Source: Pseudomonadota bacterium
GTDB taxonomy: Bacteria > Pseudomonadota > Gammaproteobacteria > PS1 > Pseudothioglobaceae
Reading direction: 5' to 3'
Length of the DNA: 11,553 nucleotides
Assembly: GCA_022600395.1 (NCBI GenBank)
Contig: JAHZKM010000032.1
Span: forward strand, 1-11,553
Shown: piece by piece, positions 1 to 7,080 of the stretch
Layout: every line of letters begins with the position of its first letter
Numbering within the stretch: position 1 is the stretch's first letter
Notes under the pieces: model-generated
Databases searched by the model: none
Seen by the model: only the letters and a program-made list of their open reading frames with translations
Told to the model about the DNA's origin: nothing
Position numbers and translations under genes: made by a program

Positions 1-1529
1 AATGCGTCATCGCCAATATTAACGTAGTAATTTACTTTCTCCTCCAAGTCGCTTGGAGGGTTAATGGTAATTTGAGCAGTTCCAGAACCAGTAATATAGG
101 AACTATTGGATAGTTCGTTAAAAATTACTGTATTCGTATCAGCGTTGTAAATAGTAATAAAACGCTCAACTCTTCCTTCAGTACTGCTGTTCGAAGCATA
201 AACTACACGATCAAAATCTAGAACAATATTACTATTAACGCTAATATTTTTACCAAAAACCTTTGGATAAGATCCTATTAATTTAGGCAAATTATCAACA
301 ACACCAGTATCTGCCGTAGTAAAACTCAAAGCTGTTGTTGAACTAATACCTGCATAAGAGTTTGACGAACTATCATCAAAGGCAGTGGCATCAACCAATA
401 CGTAGTATTCAGTTTCTCCTGATAAGTCAGAACCTGGGTTAATGGTAATAGCTGTTGTGCCTGTGCCTGTTACCTGACCACTGGTTACATCAATAATTTC
501 AATGGTTGAGTCGTCTGAGGTTTTCTTGATGGTAATATTGCCAGATTCAACATCAACCGCTTCACTAAAGTTCAACACAATATTAGCATCTACTGCTATT
601 GCAGTAGCATTATCAGCTGGCGTTGAAGAGGATAGCGTTGGCGCAGATTCATCATTCAAATTCACTGTATTGTTTGACTGAGAAATACTGGCTGCATTAC
701 CTGCACTATCATAGATGGCAGTTGATGACGACGGCACTACTGTGATTGTCTCGCTACCATTTGGCGTACCAGATAAGCTCAAACCTAGAGTATAGACATT
801 ACCACTAATACTAATACTCGAAGGAGTTGCCTTACTCAAGGTGGCACTACCCCCGCTTAGAGATAAGCTAAAGTTGCCAACCTTTAAACTATTCTTATTA
901 CTATTTCTGTAAACAGCCTCTGAGAAGGTAGTAGCAATGGTTGTGTTGTCTGCAGCCACTGTGGTGCCAGTGATGAGTGGTGCAGTAGCATCAGTAACTG
1001 TTACCACCCAGGATTCTGTATCGCTATTGCCATCTTCATCAGTTGCAGTAATACTTAACGAATAAGTGTTGTTAGTGTCACTATCAACCGGATTATCATA
1101 ATCACGTGCCACCATAGACACTACACCTGTTGACGAATTAATACTGAAATCTGTTGCATCGTCACCACTTAAAGTATAAGTTAAATCACCAATTGGATTG
1201 TCGCTTTTTTTAGTTAAAGATGGAGTGTCACTAGTGTAAATCGAGCCTTCAGCCACATTGGCATTACCAATGGAACTAATTGCAAGTGTGGCAGTTTCAA
1301 TAACATCTATAACTGTTACAGTAATCGTTTGAGTATCTGCATTACTTGCAGCATCTGTTGCAGTTACTTCAACTATATAAGTATTGTTTGTGTCATCGTC
1401 CGTTGGATTTTCATAATTAGGTGCACTAGCAAATGTTAAAACACCTGATGAGATACCAAACTTAGCTTGATCTGCGCCACCACTAATTGAATAAGTGACA
1501 GTGTTTGCCTCAGTTACTACAACAGTAGT
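1..1529 (-). CDS. Long open segment of the repeat protein: two cadherin-like and three Ig-like domains, partial
   Basis: This frame is open for about 509 codons from the second frame break to the left edge, and is a continuation of the protein that starts at 1949. Domains in order: a cadherin-like repeat to about 1297 (VTYSISGGADQAKFGI, DDDTNNTY, VTATDAASNADTQTITVTV); a second cadherin-like repeat to about 988 (YTLSGDDATDFSINSSTG, DNPVDSDTNNTYSLSITATD); an Ig-like domain with ISGNVYTLGLSLSGTPNGSE to about 655; a SbsA/Big_5-type domain starting APTLSSSTPADNATAIAVDA and ending near 310; and a second Big_5-type domain reaching the edge. The last two share the scheme 'NIVLxF..V', then 'ITINPxSDL', then 'YYVxxxDxA'. 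The segment is rich in Ser, Thr, Asp and Asn with no Cys seen, as is usual for secreted repeat proteins. Acidic DxDxDN-like stretches in the cadherin repeats suggest calcium binding (inference). It has no start of its own that I would trust, so it should be read with the 1..1949 entry. Confidence 0.7.
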
Positions 1530-1874
1530 ACTGCTGTAGTGTTCTCATTAATGTTGATAGCGGCAGAATTAGAAGTGATAATAGGTGCAATAGAATCAAT
1601 AACAACAGCTGCTGACCCTGAGTCAGACCAATCAGACTCATCTCCATCTTGTTCTTGCACATACAATGTGTGTGTCCCATCGCTAAGCGGGCTAGCTGGT
1701 GTATGGTTTGTATTGGTAGTGGAAGTGGCACCCGAAGTTAAATCGCCATTGTTAAGCTTATATCGATAGTTTTTGTTACCTTTACTTCCACCCTCCTCGT
1801 TCCCAAGACCAAGTGGGTTTTTGGCTATTTGTTGGCGTTATTACGCTAACATTAGGCGCTATTGCATCATTATT

Positions 1875-1898
1875 ACCGTTACTGTTACTGTTACTGTT
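1875..1898 (-). repeat. Hexanucleotide tandem repeat encoding Asn-Ser units
   Basis: Four 6-base units (ACCGTT followed by three ACTGTT on the plus strand) lie just after the signal peptide of the repeat protein. On the minus strand they encode NSNSNSNG. A unit change alters linker length but never the frame, so this is not a phase-variation switch. Read on the plus strand it gives a false poly-Leu hydrophobic ORF. Confidence 0.8.
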
Positions 1899-2102
1899 AG
1901 TGGACCAAACCACGAAAATAATAGCTATAGTTTTTAATAATAATCGCAAATTGCACTCTCAATTAAAGATATCCGCTTATAAAAAGCAATTGGATTTTAG
2001 TCCTATCTAGAGATCATTTAAAACTATTTTTTAGTATTTTTTTCGATCGTATTGATCTGTTTTTTCTATATGTTAAAAACGAGTCATTTTACGAGTTAAT
2101 AT

Positions 2103-3143
2103 TTATGGTGCAGGATTAAAAAACCTTAAATGAATTGCTTCAATCGCTTCTTCAATTTCATCGCTCCATTCAACATTAACAGCATTTATATTTTCTGCAA
2201 GTTGATCCATATTGGTGGCACCAATAATCGTACTGGCGCAAAACCAACGCGAATAGGTAAATGCTAATGCGAGCGTAGCTGGTGTCATATTTAACTCTTG
2301 AGCTAAATCCGCATAAGCTTTAATAGCTGGCTCAACACTTGGTTTTTCGTAGCGCTGTGCAAAGCCGTCGAAAATATTAACGCGCCCCTTAGCTTGCTGG
2401 TCATTCAAGTATTTAGCGCTTAGATGGCCAAATGCCATTGGAGAGTAAGCCAATAATGGCACATTTTCACGATAACCCATTTCTCTGAGTGATGAGTCGT
2501 AAGTGCGATTAATAAGATTGTAGGCATTTTGCATACTCACAACCCTAGGCAGGCTTTCTCGTTCTGAAGCGTTTAAAAATTGCATTAGCCCCCAAGGCCA
2601 TTCATTAGATAAGCCGATATGTCGAATTTTGCCTTCGTCAATTAGTTCAGACAGTGCCTCTAGCGTTTCCACAAAATTGGTAAACTCTCGCTCTTGCTCT
2701 GGATCAAACAAATACTGGCCAAACATCGGCGTGTTGCGTTCTGGCCAATGGAGCTGATACAAATCAATATAGTTGGTCTGTAGGCGTTTAAGCGACCCTT
2801 CTACCGCATTGCGAAGATTGGTGCGATTAAAGGTGTGCTTACCTTCTCGTACCCAAGGCATACCGCGTGAACTGCCTGCTGCCTTAGTGGCTAAAATAAT
2901 TTGATCACGAGTTTGATTTTTGATCCAATTGCCTACAATGGTTTCAGTCGCATAAGCAGTATCAGCACGTGGTGGCACAGGATACATTTCAGCGGTATCA
3001 ATAAAGTTGATCCCTTGCGCTATTGCATAGTCGAGCTGTTGATGCGCTTCATGTTGTGAGTTTTGCTGACCAAAAGTCATAGTGCCCATGCAAATATTAG
3101 ATACCGTTAAATCGCTACCTCCCAACTGTGTATATTTAATCAT
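2103..3143 (-). CDS. tas: Aldo/keto reductase, Tas family
   Basis: The 346-residue product has the same length and plan as E. coli Tas: N-terminal strand, GTMTFGQQNS, then a long AEMYPVPPR loop, and a C-terminus ending in PAP. It is a cytoplasmic NADPH-dependent oxidoreductase with an (alpha/beta)8 barrel. The family catalytic tetrad is intact: Asp49 and Tyr54 in FIDTAEMY, Lys87 in ILATKAAG, and His132 in LYQLHW. The C-terminal cofactor segment is seen as STIIGATNMDQLAENI. The physiological substrate of Tas is not well defined; E. coli tas was found as a suppressor of tyrosine auxotrophy, and links to aromatic metabolism beyond that are speculative. The start at 3143 is the first residue expected by family alignment, but no clear Shine-Dalgarno sequence precedes it. 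It is transcribed divergently from the MFS gene. The repeat protein lies 153 bases downstream on the same strand and need not be co-transcribed. Confidence 0.92.
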   Translation of the reverse strand: MIKYTQLGGSDLTVSNICMGTMTFGQQNSQHEAHQQLDYAIAQGINFIDTAEMYPVPPRADTAYATETIVGNWIKNQTRDQIILATKAAGSSRGMPWVREGKHTFNRTNLRNAVEGSLKRLQTNYIDLYQLHWPERNTPMFGQYLFDPEQEREFTNFVETLEALSELIDEGKIRHIGLSNEWPWGLMQFLNASERESLPRVVSMQNAYNLINRTYDSSLREMGYRENVPLLAYSPMAFGHLSAKYLNDQQAKGRVNIFDGFAQRYEKPSVEPAIKAYADLAQELNMTPATLALAFTYSRWFCASTIIGATNMDQLAENINAVNVEWSDEIEEAIEAIHLRFFNPAP

Positions 3144-3172
3144 TGTTTAACCAAGAATTTATTAAGAGCAGT

Positions 3173-3202
3173 ATATTAACATGATAAACCAGCTACAAAC
3201 AA
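3173..3202 (-). promoter_or_regulatory. Candidate sigma-70 promoter for tas
   Basis: On the minus strand TTGTTT (3202-3197) and TAATAT (3178-3173) are separated by 18 bases, with the -10 box about 30 bases before the tas start. The -35 box is a poor match and lies inside the loop of the hairpin at 3186-3221, so the call is tentative. Confidence 0.35.
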
Positions 3203-3221
3203 TGCCAATAGCTGGTTTTTT
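3186..3221 (+). terminator. Terminator-like hairpin in the tas/MFS divergent gap
   Basis: AAACCAGCTA (3186-3195) pairs perfectly with TAGCTGGTTT (3209-3218) across a 13-base loop, and six T residues run from 3216 to 3221. The T-run is on the plus strand only, so it would stop rightward transcripts. No rightward gene ends here; it lies 43 bases outside the start of tas and upstream of the likely MFS promoter. It could block antisense transcription out of tas, be a relic of a lost gene, or act in a longer MFS leader. Confidence 0.5.
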
Positions 3222-3282
3222 GATATTATGAATAAAATATTTTTTTGTATAGAACTAATGGATTGTCTCGGATTAGCACTCT

Positions 3283-3288
3283 TATAAT
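3283..3288 (+). promoter_or_regulatory. Candidate -10 box for the MFS transporter
   Basis: A perfect TATAAT lies 38 bases before the ATG at 3327. No good -35 box sits at 16-18 bases (the nearest, TTGTCT at 3263-3268, is only 14 away), so either an activator helps or this is a weak promoter. Confidence 0.4.
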
Positions 3289-3326
3289 CTAGTCATTGTT
3301 ATTACCTAAAAATATCAGCCCAAAAC

Positions 3327-4538
3327 ATGAATAAACTTAATTTATTAGACAAAAATAACAACTTTAATATTTTGCTAGCTGGCATTCTAGGGCTCTTTAT
3401 TGGCGTAGGCGTTGCTCGATTTGCTTACACATCCTTGCTCCCTTCTATGCTGGATGACACAACCTTATCTTTGACTTTTTCTGGGGTTTTGGCTTCTACT
3501 AATTATATAGGTTATCTGCTAGGCGCTCTATTTGCAGTCTTTATCAAAGATATTAATACCAAGATTAAGTATTTTAGATTAGGGCTAGCGCTATGCATCG
3601 TGTCAACAATCATAATGGGTATTACTGCACATGAGTTGTGGCTAATTACAAGCAGAGTGGTGGCAGGATTTGGTGCAGCAATGACTTTGGTTGTTGGTGC
3701 AGCAATTGTGATGGTAAAGCTTAATTTAAAAGACAAAACCAAAGCAATGGGCATTTATTTCTCTGGCATTGCTATTGCATTAGCAGCAGCAGATATAATT
3801 GCTAGATTGATTTTAATAAGTTACTCTTGGCAAACTTCTTGGCTGGTGTTAGCACTTAGTGCTACTTTGGTAGCACCCTATGCTTGGTATATTTTATCTA
3901 CTAATCAAAAAATTCAATCAAAGATCACTGTCCACACATTTAACAAAAAGATATTCTCTAATTTTGTTCTTATTCTCATTGTAGCTTATTTCACCGCAGG
4001 TGTAGGCATGGTGGTTCAAGGTACTTTTCTACCGACTATCATTCAATCATTGTCTGGCTTAGAGTCTTTTGCTGGCTCAACTTGGTTATTGGTAGGTTTG
4101 GCTGGTATTCCCTCTTCGATTATATGGATGAGGCTTGCTCATCGTTTTAGCAGTGTCAATATTATTATTATTGCCATGATTATTCAAATTATTGGCATTT
4201 TAATTCCAGCGCTAACTCATAATCTTTATTTAAACCTTTTATCCGGAGTTTTGTATGGCGGCACTTTTGTCGGATTGGTAGCTCTATTTATGCATTTAGG
4301 TGGCAAAATAGCTGGCAATAATCCTGTTATTTTAATGGGATCACTAACAACTGCATATGGCTTAGGTCAAGTTGGTGCACCTTTATACGCAGTTACCTTA
4401 ACAGCTGAATCAGGAAATTATGATAATGCCTTGTATGTCACTGCTATTATTGTATTTGCTGGCGTGGCATTGTTAACCGTTAGCAGGATATTTGGATTAG
4501 AAGGTCATCATAATAACCGACAAAAAAATACCTTGTAG
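3327..4538 (+). CDS. MFS transporter, YbfB/YjiJ type
   Basis: This 403-residue inner-membrane protein has about twelve hydrophobic segments in two halves, the usual layout of the major facilitator superfamily. The first helix ends in GVGVARFAYTSLLPSM (residues 26-41), the hallmark of the YbfB/YjiJ branch (Pfam MFS_4), which has no settled substrate. A basic loop between helices 2 and 3 (KDINTKIKYFR) and the central loop near residues 190-205 (NQKIQSKITVHTFNKK) fit an inside-positive topology. The C-terminal half contains GTFLPTIIQSLSG and GGTFVGLVALFMHLGG. The length is normal and no break is visible. The start ATG is not preceded by a clear Shine-Dalgarno sequence, and no in-frame alternative keeps the first helix. 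It is a single-gene unit with a hairpin terminator overlapping its stop codon. It probably exports or imports a small organic molecule; the substrate cannot be told from sequence. Confidence 0.9.
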   Translation: MNKLNLLDKNNNFNILLAGILGLFIGVGVARFAYTSLLPSMLDDTTLSLTFSGVLASTNYIGYLLGALFAVFIKDINTKIKYFRLGLALCIVSTIIMGITAHELWLITSRVVAGFGAAMTLVVGAAIVMVKLNLKDKTKAMGIYFSGIAIALAAADIIARLILISYSWQTSWLVLALSATLVAPYAWYILSTNQKIQSKITVHTFNKKIFSNFVLILIVAYFTAGVGMVVQGTFLPTIIQSLSGLESFAGSTWLLVGLAGIPSSIIWMRLAHRFSSVNIIIIAMIIQIIGILIPALTHNLYLNLLSGVLYGGTFVGLVALFMHLGGKIAGNNPVILMGSLTTAYGLGQVGAPLYAVTLTAESGNYDNALYVTAIIVFAGVALLTVSRIFGLEGHHNNRQKNTL

Positions 4539-4555
4539 TTATTACAAGGTATTTT
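4525..4555. terminator. Bidirectional rho-independent terminator
   Basis: A 13-base stem (AAAATACCTTGTA, 4525-4537, with TACAAGGTATTTT, 4543-4555) closes a 5-base loop. A-residues run 4522-4528 on the left and T-residues 4552-4555 on the right, so it can end both the MFS transcript (its TAG stop, 4536-4538, lies in the hairpin) and the leftward transcript of the small gene at 4576-4782. The U-tract is longer (seven) in the leftward direction. Confidence 0.85.
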
Positions 4556-4575
4556 ACATTTTGAAGTTAAAATTA

Positions 4576-4782
4576 TTATGCTACATCCATTGACATTAAT
4601 TTACCAAATTCTTGCGCAGAAATCTTAGCGTCTACTTCCTTTTCCAATTCTGAAATTCGGTTTTCCAAAACTCTAACAATATATTCACGAGTTTTCTCAT
4701 GATCAATATTTGAATGAGTCATTCCAACACAATGCTTGATTGATTCAAGCTCCTCTAGTAAATTTTCTTTATCTACTTGCAT
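4576..4782 (-). CDS. Small hydrophilic protein of unknown function, coiled-coil-like
   Basis: I do not recognise a family for this 68-residue protein. It is charged and largely helical in character: residues 5-15 (KENLLEELESI) and 30-55 (KTREYIVRVLENRISELEKE and on) show heptad-like spacing of Leu/Ile/Val, suggesting a short coiled coil and self-association. There is one Cys (Cys18, next to His17), no signal peptide and no membrane segment. Support for a real gene: GGGAGAG 7-13 bases before the ATG, an extended -10 box further upstream, and a strong terminator 20 bases after its stop. It is divergent from the peroxiredoxin gene and shares the intergenic palindromes, so the two may be co-regulated. 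A regulatory or structural role is possible but unproven; there is no helix-turn-helix that I can see. Confidence 0.72.
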   Translation of the reverse strand: MQVDKENLLEELESIKHCVGMTHSNIDHEKTREYIVRVLENRISELEKEVDAKISAQEFGKLMSMDVA

Positions 4783-4814
4783 ACTTCTCTCCCTTTTTTT
4801 GTTGATTCAATTTC

Positions 4815-4823
4815 ATTCTATCA
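4815..4823 (-). promoter_or_regulatory. Candidate extended -10 promoter for the 68-residue gene
   Basis: On the minus strand TGATAGAAT (4823-4815) matches the extended -10 form TGnTAnAAT and lies 32 bases before the ATG at 4782. No convincing -35 box is at the right distance; extended -10 promoters often lack one. One TTGTACAA palindrome (4832-4839) lies just upstream of it. Confidence 0.4.
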
Positions 4824-4831
4824 CAAATTAA

Positions 4832-4867
4832 TTGTACAAATTTAAATTTCTTATAAAAATTGTACAA
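4832..4867. promoter_or_regulatory. Paired TTGTACAA palindromes, possible operator
   Basis: TTGTACAA occurs at 4832-4839 and 4860-4867, exactly 28 bases apart. The second is the core of a 12-base perfect palindrome AATTGTACAATT (4858-4869); both share the direct repeat AATTGTACAA. They sit in the 138-base divergent gap between the small gene and the peroxiredoxin gene. The second copy overlaps a possible -35 region for the peroxiredoxin (TATTAT at 4885-4890 could be its -10). Two symmetric sites in a shared promoter look like an operator for a dimeric regulator. I cannot assign the regulator, and AT-rich DNA makes chance palindromes less rare. Confidence 0.45.
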
Positions 4868-4920
4868 TTATTTAATTTTAAGCGTATTATTTAAATCAAA
4901 TAATTAACTAATAAGAGAAA

Positions 4921-5439
4921 ATGAAGAAAAAAATATTAATCTTAACCCTAATGTTTATGTCGTTTACATCCATGGCATTATCTGTTGGTGATATGGCGCC
5001 AGGCTTTTCATTACCTGACCAAAATAATGAAAATAAAACACTCCATCAACATCGCGGTCAATGGGTGATACTATATTTTTATCCAATGGATGACACACCT
5101 GGATGTACAACTGAAGCCTGTAGTTTTAGAGATGCTACTGATCGTATAATTTCTAATAAATCAGTTGTTTATGGTATTAGTGTTGACAGTGTAGAATCGC
5201 ACAAGATATTTTCTGAAAAAAACCAGCTATCTTTTTCATTGCTTGCTGATACAAGCGGTTCGGTTTCGAAATCTTATAACTCTCTAGCTGAATTTCTTAA
5301 TTGGAAAGTTGCAATGAGAAATACTTTTATTATTAATCCAGAAGGTCTTATTGTAAAAAAATACCTAGGCGTCGATCCAACAACTCATGTTCAAAAGGTT
5401 TTAAAAGATCTAATGACTTTACAAGCGCAAACATCCTAA
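4921..5439 (+). CDS. Exported thioredoxin-dependent peroxiredoxin, PrxQ/Bcp type
   Basis: The product (172 residues) reduces hydrogen peroxide and organic hydroperoxides through a reactive thiol. Residues 1-19 are a signal peptide (MKKK, hydrophobic core, cleavage likely after Ser-Met-Ala19), so the mature enzyme should act in the periplasm, unlike the cytoplasmic E. coli Bcp. The AhpC/TSA fold follows: VGDMAPGFSLPDQ (22-34), then YPMDDTPGCTTEACSFRD (54-71) with peroxidatic Cys62 and the i+5 resolving Cys67 typical of PrxQ. The supporting Thr59 and Pro60 and the active-site Arg133 in MRNTFIINPEG are present. All key residues are intact. An AAGAG sequence precedes the ATG by a few bases. The next gene starts one base after its stop, so the two form an operon. 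In the periplasm it would need a reductant such as an exported thioredoxin or Dsb-like protein, none of which is in the window. Confidence 0.9.
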   Translation: MKKKILILTLMFMSFTSMALSVGDMAPGFSLPDQNNENKTLHQHRGQWVILYFYPMDDTPGCTTEACSFRDATDRIISNKSVVYGISVDSVESHKIFSEKNQLSFSLLADTSGSVSKSYNSLAEFLNWKVAMRNTFIINPEGLIVKKYLGVDPTTHVQKVLKDLMTLQAQTS

Positions 5440-5440
5440 T

Positions 5441-5887
5441 ATGACCTTAGTTTCAAAATATTTAATCTATCTTGGCACGATACCATTTATATTTTTTTCA
5501 GTTATTATTGCATACAAAATAAATGAAATGCCAAACTACAGCAATCTAGATTTTGAAACGATTATTTCTGTTTACACTATTGCAATCATTTCATTTATCT
5601 CTGGATCTCATTGGGCTCAGAGTTCAAAAGTTAATAACTTATTGACAACTCTAATACTGATTTCTAGCAATATAATTGTTGTCTTAATTTGGTTTGCCTA
5701 TTTATTTTTAATTTTTGAAGTTTTTATTTTTATCTCAAGCATAATTCTAGTTGTATTACTTTATATTGAAAAAATACTGTTAAGCGAAGTTTTATGTTCA
5801 AAAACATATTATCATCATAGAGTTTTTGCAACTTCTATTGTTTTAATAAGCTTTTGCCTAATGCTATACAATAGAATCAGTTTTTAA
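5441..5887 (+). CDS. DUF3429-type integral membrane protein
   Basis: This 148-residue protein has about five membrane segments (roughly residues 8-26, 40-56, 67-85, 88-108, 127-144). The pattern matches the DUF3429 family: YLGTIPFI in helix 1, a Tyr followed by ISFISGSHWA (51-59; the family's 'ILSF.GG..WG'), and a basic patch before the last helix (YYHHRVF). The function of the family is not known to me. The ATG follows the peroxiredoxin stop by one base and has no Shine-Dalgarno sequence of its own, so translation is probably coupled. This suggests a joint job with the exported peroxiredoxin at the inner membrane, perhaps in electron delivery or stress protection (inference). It is very rich in Ile, Phe and AT codons. 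The two Gly of the usual GG motif appear as Ser-Gly here, so the family call is good but not certain. Confidence 0.75.
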   Translation: MTLVSKYLIYLGTIPFIFFSVIIAYKINEMPNYSNLDFETIISVYTIAIISFISGSHWAQSSKVNNLLTTLILISSNIIVVLIWFAYLFLIFEVFIFISSIILVVLLYIEKILLSEVLCSKTYYHHRVFATSIVLISFCLMLYNRISF

Positions 5888-5910
5888 ACATTTCACTAGC
5901 TAGGTATAAT
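5883..5910 (+). promoter_or_regulatory. Candidate promoter for aroC
   Basis: TATAAT at 5905-5910, preceded by CTAGG, lies 31 bases before the aroC ATG. A weak -35 (TTTAAA, 5883-5888) is 16 bases upstream and overlaps the DUF3429 stop codon. No terminator separates the two genes, so read-through from the peroxiredoxin operon is also possible. Confidence 0.5.
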
Positions 5911-5941
5911 AAAATTCATATTTAATACTTGGATTAACCAT

Positions 5942-7042
5942 ATGTCGGGCAACTCTTTCGGAAAATTATTTACAATAACTACTGCAGGTGAATCACATGG
6001 TGAAGCATTAATTGGGATTGTAGATGGTTGCCCTCCAGGTATGGATCTTTGCGAAGCGGACCTGCAAAACGACTTAGATCTTAGAAAACCAGGAACATCT
6101 CGCCACACAACGCAACGCCGAGAAGAAGATTTGGTAAAAATTTTATCTGGCACTTTCGAAGGCAAAACTACTGGTGCATCCATAGCTTTAATTATTCAAA
6201 ATACTGATCAACGCTCTAAAGATTATAGCAATATTGCAAATACCTTTCGTCCTGGTCATGCTGACTATACTTATGATCAAAAATACGGTTTTAGAGATTA
6301 TCGTGGTGGTGGTCGATCAAGCGCTCGAGAAACTGCAATGCGGGTTGCTTGTGGCGGCATTGCCAAAAAATACCTAAAAGAAACTTTAGGTATTGAAATT
6401 AAAGGCTATTTAAAACAGCTTGGCCCTATTGAAGCTGAAACACTAGATTGGTCTGAGGTACACAACAATCCATTCTTTTGTCCAGATGCTAGCAAAATTA
6501 CTGAGCTTGAAGATTATATGGATGCTTTAAGAAAATCAGGCGATTCTATTGGTGCACGAGTTAATGTTGTTGCTACTAATATGCCAGTTGGCTTAGGTGA
6601 ACCAATATTTGATCGACTTGAAGCAGATATCGCACATGGAATGATGAGCATTAATGCGGTCAAAGCTGTTGAGATTGGTGCTGGATTTAACTCAGTCACA
6701 CAAAAAGGCACTGAACATCGAGATGCGATCACATTAAATGGATTTAAATCCAATCATGCAGGTGGAGTTTTAGGTGGCATTAGCTCTGGACAAGATCTGC
6801 TTGTGTCAATTGCTCTTAAACCAACCTCAAGTTTACGTTTACCAATTGAAAGTATTGACAAGCAAGGAAATCCAATTGAAGTTGTTACTAAAGGTCGCCA
6901 CGATCCTTGTGTTGGAATTCGCGCTACCCCTATTGCTGAAGCCATGCTAGCCATGACAATCATGGATCATGTTATGCGTCATAGAGCGCAAAATATCGAT
7001 GTTCAATCTACAACGCCTGTTGTACCGAACTCAAACTCATAA
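5942..7042 (+). CDS. aroC: Chorismate synthase
   Basis: This cytoplasmic enzyme catalyses the last shikimate-pathway step, 5-enolpyruvylshikimate-3-phosphate to chorismate, using reduced FMN. At 366 residues it is full length for the bacterial form and reads close to E. coli AroC throughout. All three family signatures are present: [19 protein letters not shown] (residues 16-34, with His19), [20 protein letters not shown] (123-142) and [17 protein letters not shown] (319-335). The [15 protein letters not shown] segment carries the second invariant histidine, His106. The start fits the family N-terminus ([14 protein letters not shown]). The upstream Shine-Dalgarno is weak (GGA about 8 bases away). 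A perfect TATAAT box upstream gives it its own promoter. The SulP gene follows after 38 bases with no hairpin between, so the two may share a transcript, though their functions are unrelated. Confidence 0.97.
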   Translation: MSGNSFGKLFTITTAGESHGEALIGIVDGCPPGMDLCEADLQNDLDLRKPGTSRHTTQRREEDLVKILSGTFEGKTTGASIALIIQNTDQRSKDYSNIANTFRPGHADYTYDQKYGFRDYRGGGRSSARETAMRVACGGIAKKYLKETLGIEIKGYLKQLGPIEAETLDWSEVHNNPFFCPDASKITELEDYMDALRKSGDSIGARVNVVATNMPVGLGEPIFDRLEADIAHGMMSINAVKAVEIGAGFNSVTQKGTEHRDAITLNGFKSNHAGGVLGGISSGQDLLVSIALKPTSSLRLPIESIDKQGNPIEVVTKGRHDPCVGIRATPIAEAMLAMTIMDHVMRHRAQNIDVQSTTPVVPNSNS

Positions 7043-7080
7043 TTAACTTTTTACTTTAGTCTTGCCCACAAGGACAAACC

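Larger units (their letters stand above)
1..1949 (-). pseudogene. Secreted Ig/cadherin-repeat protein, 5' part, with two frame breaks; 3' end outside window
   Basis: The reading frame opens at TTG 1949-1947, preceded by a GAGAG stretch about 6 bases upstream. It gives a convincing signal peptide (LRLLLKTIAIIFVVW, then an Asn-Ser run). An Ig-like module follows, containing TPTNSQKPTWSW, YRYKLNNGDLTSGAT and DGTHTLYVQEQDGDESDWSD, which matches a motif style common in large bacterial surface proteins. The frame breaks first at the G-run read from 1804-1802 (one extra base restores sense; the unshifted frame stops at 1784-1782). It breaks again near 1530, where one base is missing (the unshifted frame stops at 1519-1517). 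The two shifts are opposite in sign, so the first and third segments share a frame, but the unshifted frame across 1530-1800 is full of stops. The protein is therefore broken as the sequence stands. Likely role if intact: a secreted or surface adhesion protein. The breaks could be true decay or sequencing/assembly errors. No other start codon is available between the upstream stop and the signal peptide. Confidence 0.72.

Noticed and set aside
1510..1731. Leu-rich 73-codon ORF on the minus strand starting with GTG
   Set aside because: It is a third-frame shadow of the Ig-like module; the domain-matching translation lies in another frame.
1539..1769. 76-codon plus-strand ORF
   Set aside because: It is antisense to the Ig-like module, with no ribosome site or family resemblance.
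1813..2010. Plus-strand ORF with a poly-Leu membrane-like stretch
   Set aside because: The Leu run is the complement of the AACAGT hexamer repeat and the ORF is antisense to the signal-peptide region of the repeat protein.
2079..2096. Direct repeat ACGAGT, 12 bases apart, after tas
   Set aside because: It is direct, not inverted, too short to call an operator, and gives no hairpin; tas has no visible terminator here.
5896..6183. 95-codon minus-strand ORF opposite aroC
   Set aside because: It is antisense to the highly conserved aroC 5' region, with no start signals.
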